From assembly GCF_049354825.1 (NCBI RefSeq), contig NZ_CP186480.1, positions 868,001 to 932,000 of the forward strand: 64,000 nt of DNA. Direction: 5' to 3'. A program made the position numbers and the translations under genes. This DNA comes from Novosphingobium sp049354825. GTDB taxonomy: Bacteria > Pseudomonadota > Alphaproteobacteria > Sphingomonadales > Sphingomonadaceae. Shown here in pieces: positions 62,386 to 64,000 of this stretch. The notes beneath the pieces are model-generated. The model was not told the origin of the DNA. It worked only from the letters and a program-made list of their open reading frames with translations, and ran no database searches. Positions within the stretch are counted from its first letter, which is position 1. Each line of letters opens with the position of its first letter.

Positions 62386-63425
62386 CGCGTTTCCTTGTCG
62401 AGGAGCCGCCGCTTGATGTCGAGGCCGTAGGCGTAACCGCCAAGCCCGCCGCCGGTGGCGATCACGCGGTGGCACGGGATCAGCACCGCCACGTTGTTGG
62501 CACCATTCGCGCTGCCGGCCGCCCGCACCGCCTTTGGGCGCCCAACCGCCGCAGCGAGCTGGGCATAAGTGCGCGTCTCCCCTGCGGGAATACGCTGCAG
62601 TTCGCGCCATACCGCCTCCTGGAACGCGGTGCCCTTCACGTCGAGCGGGATGTGCGCAAAGTCGCCCGGCGCCTCGACCGCGGCGACGACCGTGTCCAGC
62701 AATGCGGCGAACGCCTCGCCTCCCTCGACCAGCTCGGCTTGCGGAAAACGGCTTTCCAGCGCCTCGCGACCCTCGCCGAACGAGAGGCGGCATACGCCCT
62801 TGTCGGTCGCCGCGACCAGCATGGGTCCGTAGCTGGTCGGAACGACCGCATAGTGGATCCTCACCTCCTTGCCGCCGCGCGCCCAGGCCGACGGCGCCAT
62901 CCCCAGGCGGTCCTTGTTCGCGGCGTAGAAGCGGCTCGGACCCGAATAGCCGGCGGCATAGATCGCCTCGGTCACGCTGTCCTCGCCGGTAAGTGCCTGC
63001 GCGGCGCGCTCCTGCATCAGCGCGCGGGCAAACCCCCGCGGGCTCAAGCCGGTCTGGCGCGTGAACAGGCGCTGGAAATGCGTGGGCGAATACCCCGTTT
63101 CTCCGGCAAGCGCAGCGAGCGCCAGCGGCTGGCCGGCGTCGCGGATCGCGGCGATGGCGGCCAGCACCGCGCGCTCCTCGCGGCTGGCTTCGTCGGGAGC
63201 GCAGCGTTTGCATGCGCGCAAGCCAACGGCACGCGCTTCCGCCCCGTTGCGGAAGAAGCGCACGTTGGCCCGGTGCGGCGTGCGGGCCGGGCACGACGGG
63301 CGGCAATAGATGCCGGTCGTCAGCACGCCGGTGACGAAGCGCCCGTCCTGCGAGCGATCGCGGCGAACGGCCGCATCCCAGCAGGCATCTGCGTCGAGCG
63401 GCGAATCGGTGGACGTGGCGGTCAT
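62382..63425 (-). CDS. ada: Bifunctional Ada methyl-transfer regulator
   Basis: A 347-residue protein with all three Ada parts: N-terminal zinc/methyl-acceptor domain (C41, C45, C72, C75), an AraC-type helix-turn-helix (GETGYSPTHFQRLFTRQTGLSP), and a C-terminal O6-alkylguanine transferase with acceptor C318 in IPCHRV. It removes methyl groups from DNA and, when methylated on the N-terminal Cys, activates the adaptive response. The start ATG 63425 was chosen over a much longer upstream frame. Confidence 0.94.
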   Translation of the reverse strand: MTATSTDSPLDADACWDAAVRRDRSQDGRFVTGVLTTGIYCRPSCPARTPHRANVRFFRNGAEARAVGLRACKRCAPDEASREERAVLAAIAAIRDAGQPLALAALAGETGYSPTHFQRLFTRQTGLSPRGFARALMQERAAQALTGEDSVTEAIYAAGYSGPSRFYAANKDRLGMAPSAWARGGKEVRIHYAVVPTSYGPMLVAATDKGVCRLSFGEGREALESRFPQAELVEGGEAFAALLDTVVAAVEAPGDFAHIPLDVKGTAFQEAVWRELQRIPAGETRTYAQLAAAVGRPKAVRAAGSANGANNVAVLIPCHRVIATGGGLGGYAYGLDIKRRLLDKETR

Positions 63426-63498
63426 GGCAGGGTCTCCTTGTCGGACCCCGCAATGGACCGCGCAAGCGCGCCGCGCGTCCCGCCCCTTGCGCCCAAAG

Positions 63499-64000
63499 TC
63501 AGTCCGCGGCGCGCACCGTCGCCGCCATCGTCCGGACCGTCGCCAGCAAGCCGGCGAAGGTCGCGGCGCCGTGTTTGCTGTAGTGGTGAATGGCAAGCAT
63601 CTTGCCGCCGACCCCGGTCAGGCACGACGCCGCGTCCGTCTCTACCGACTTGCCGTTGGCGCTGAAGGTCATCGTCCCCGCCATGTCGAGACAGGCGCCG
63701 GTTCGGCCGACATAACGATAGGCACCGCCAACCGACGCCGCCGTCCCGAAGGCATTGCTCAGGTTCTCGTCAACCTTGGCCTTGTTCGCATCCGACATCA
63801 GGTTGTCCTGTGCCGCCAGTTCCGGCTGGAGCGCCGCGAGCAGTTCCTCGCGCGGCATGTCCATCATCAAGGCGCGCACCGGGCTCTTGAGCAGAAAATA
63901 ATCCTCCATCCCGGTGCCCGGAACATGGCTACATTTCACCAGCGTCAGAACGGTCACGTTCTGGCTGTCAGCCGAAGCGATGAGCTGTGCGACGGCGGCG
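63499..64000 (-). CDS. Unknown exported-looking protein, 5' end outside window
   Basis: The frame is open to the right edge, so the start lies outside. The visible part begins near AAVAQLIASADSQNVTVLTL, looking like sequence after a signal peptide, then has KCSHVPGTG, two more Cys (GACLDMAG, AASCLTG) and ends AATVRAAD. The Cys pairs could form disulfides. No family is recognised. It lies 73 bases upstream of ada on the same strand. Confidence 0.6.
   Translation of the reverse strand, partial: AAVAQLIASADSQNVTVLTLVKCSHVPGTGMEDYFLLKSPVRALMMDMPREELLAALQPELAAQDNLMSDANKAKVDENLSNAFGTAASVGGAYRYVGRTGACLDMAGTMTFSANGKSVETDAASCLTGVGGKMLAIHHYSKHGAATFAGLLATVRTMAATVRAAD

Overview
The window looks like a stretch of core chromosome from a high-GC alphaproteobacterium, most likely a member of the Sphingomonadales. 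Supporting signs are a class I lysyl-tRNA synthetase, the gene order rpmF-plsX-fabH-ihfA-merR, a dnaX-ybaB pair with the SRP RNA gene just upstream, yajC-secD-secF, a short NDUFS4-like complex I subunit, DUF6456, DUF885 and DUF1003 proteins, and many short genes joined by ATGA overlaps. The assignment rests on gene content and recalled family resemblance; no search was run.

Layout. 1-4.3 kb: end of a dienelactone hydrolase, ybaB, dnaX with a tandem-repeat linker, the SRP RNA, a complex I accessory subunit and a DUF4349 lipoprotein. 4.4-12.3 kb: hrpB helicase, polyprenyl diphosphate synthase, chorismate mutase, a lipoprotein, a PepSY / response regulator / histidine kinase set, and a D-amino-acid aminotransferase. 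12.4-20.2 kb: uup, a DUF885 protein, a divergent DUF6456 / helix-turn-helix pair, and secF-secD-yajC. 20.3-25.9 kb: tRNA-Pro(GGG), a 3-TM holin-like protein, accB-accC, an Lrp regulator, a degenerate histidine kinase whose frame ends inside tRNA-Ile2(CAU), and tRNA-Pro(TGG). 25.9-37.9 kb: DUF1800/DUF1501, an M28 peptidase, ettA, an HxlR/azoR divergent pair, an RcnB-like protein, cytochrome b561, a 2OG-Fe(II) hydroxylase coupled to a second DUF885 protein, and DUF1003. 37.9-44.9 kb: lysK, a 49-residue microprotein, a purine-salvage pair (phosphoribosyltransferase plus probable adenine deaminase), and a DinG/XPD-like helicase with a SixA phosphatase. 44.9-49.4 kb: gabD and the rpmF-plsX-fabH-ihfA-merR cluster. 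49.6-64 kb: MAPEG, a metallo-beta-lactamase-fold hydrolase, an S24 repressor divergent from two small unknown genes, a 2-hydroxyacid dehydrogenase, a periplasmic protein, cysS, cobT, a transaldolase-like aldolase, DUF4197, priA, and an ada / PEP-mutase-like / CPBP protease operon.

How the genes work together. Most of the window is housekeeping: replication and repair (DnaX, PriA, HrpB, DinG-like, Ada), translation (LysRS, CysRS, L32, Uup, EttA, three tRNAs), protein export (SRP RNA, YajC-SecDF), fatty acid synthesis (AccBC, PlsX, FabH) and isoprenoid side-chain synthesis. No insertion sequence, integrase, CRISPR array or intact prophage is visible.

The least explained parts are small. The best candidate for something undescribed is the S24 repressor locus at 50.7-51.9 kb, where three AGGATT boxes spaced exactly 20 bp apart lie between the repressor and a 62-residue DNA-binding-like gene followed by a 122-residue unknown. 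Also notable are the degenerate histidine kinase whose stop codon lies inside a tRNA gene, and the 49-residue Arg-rich microprotein at 39.8 kb.
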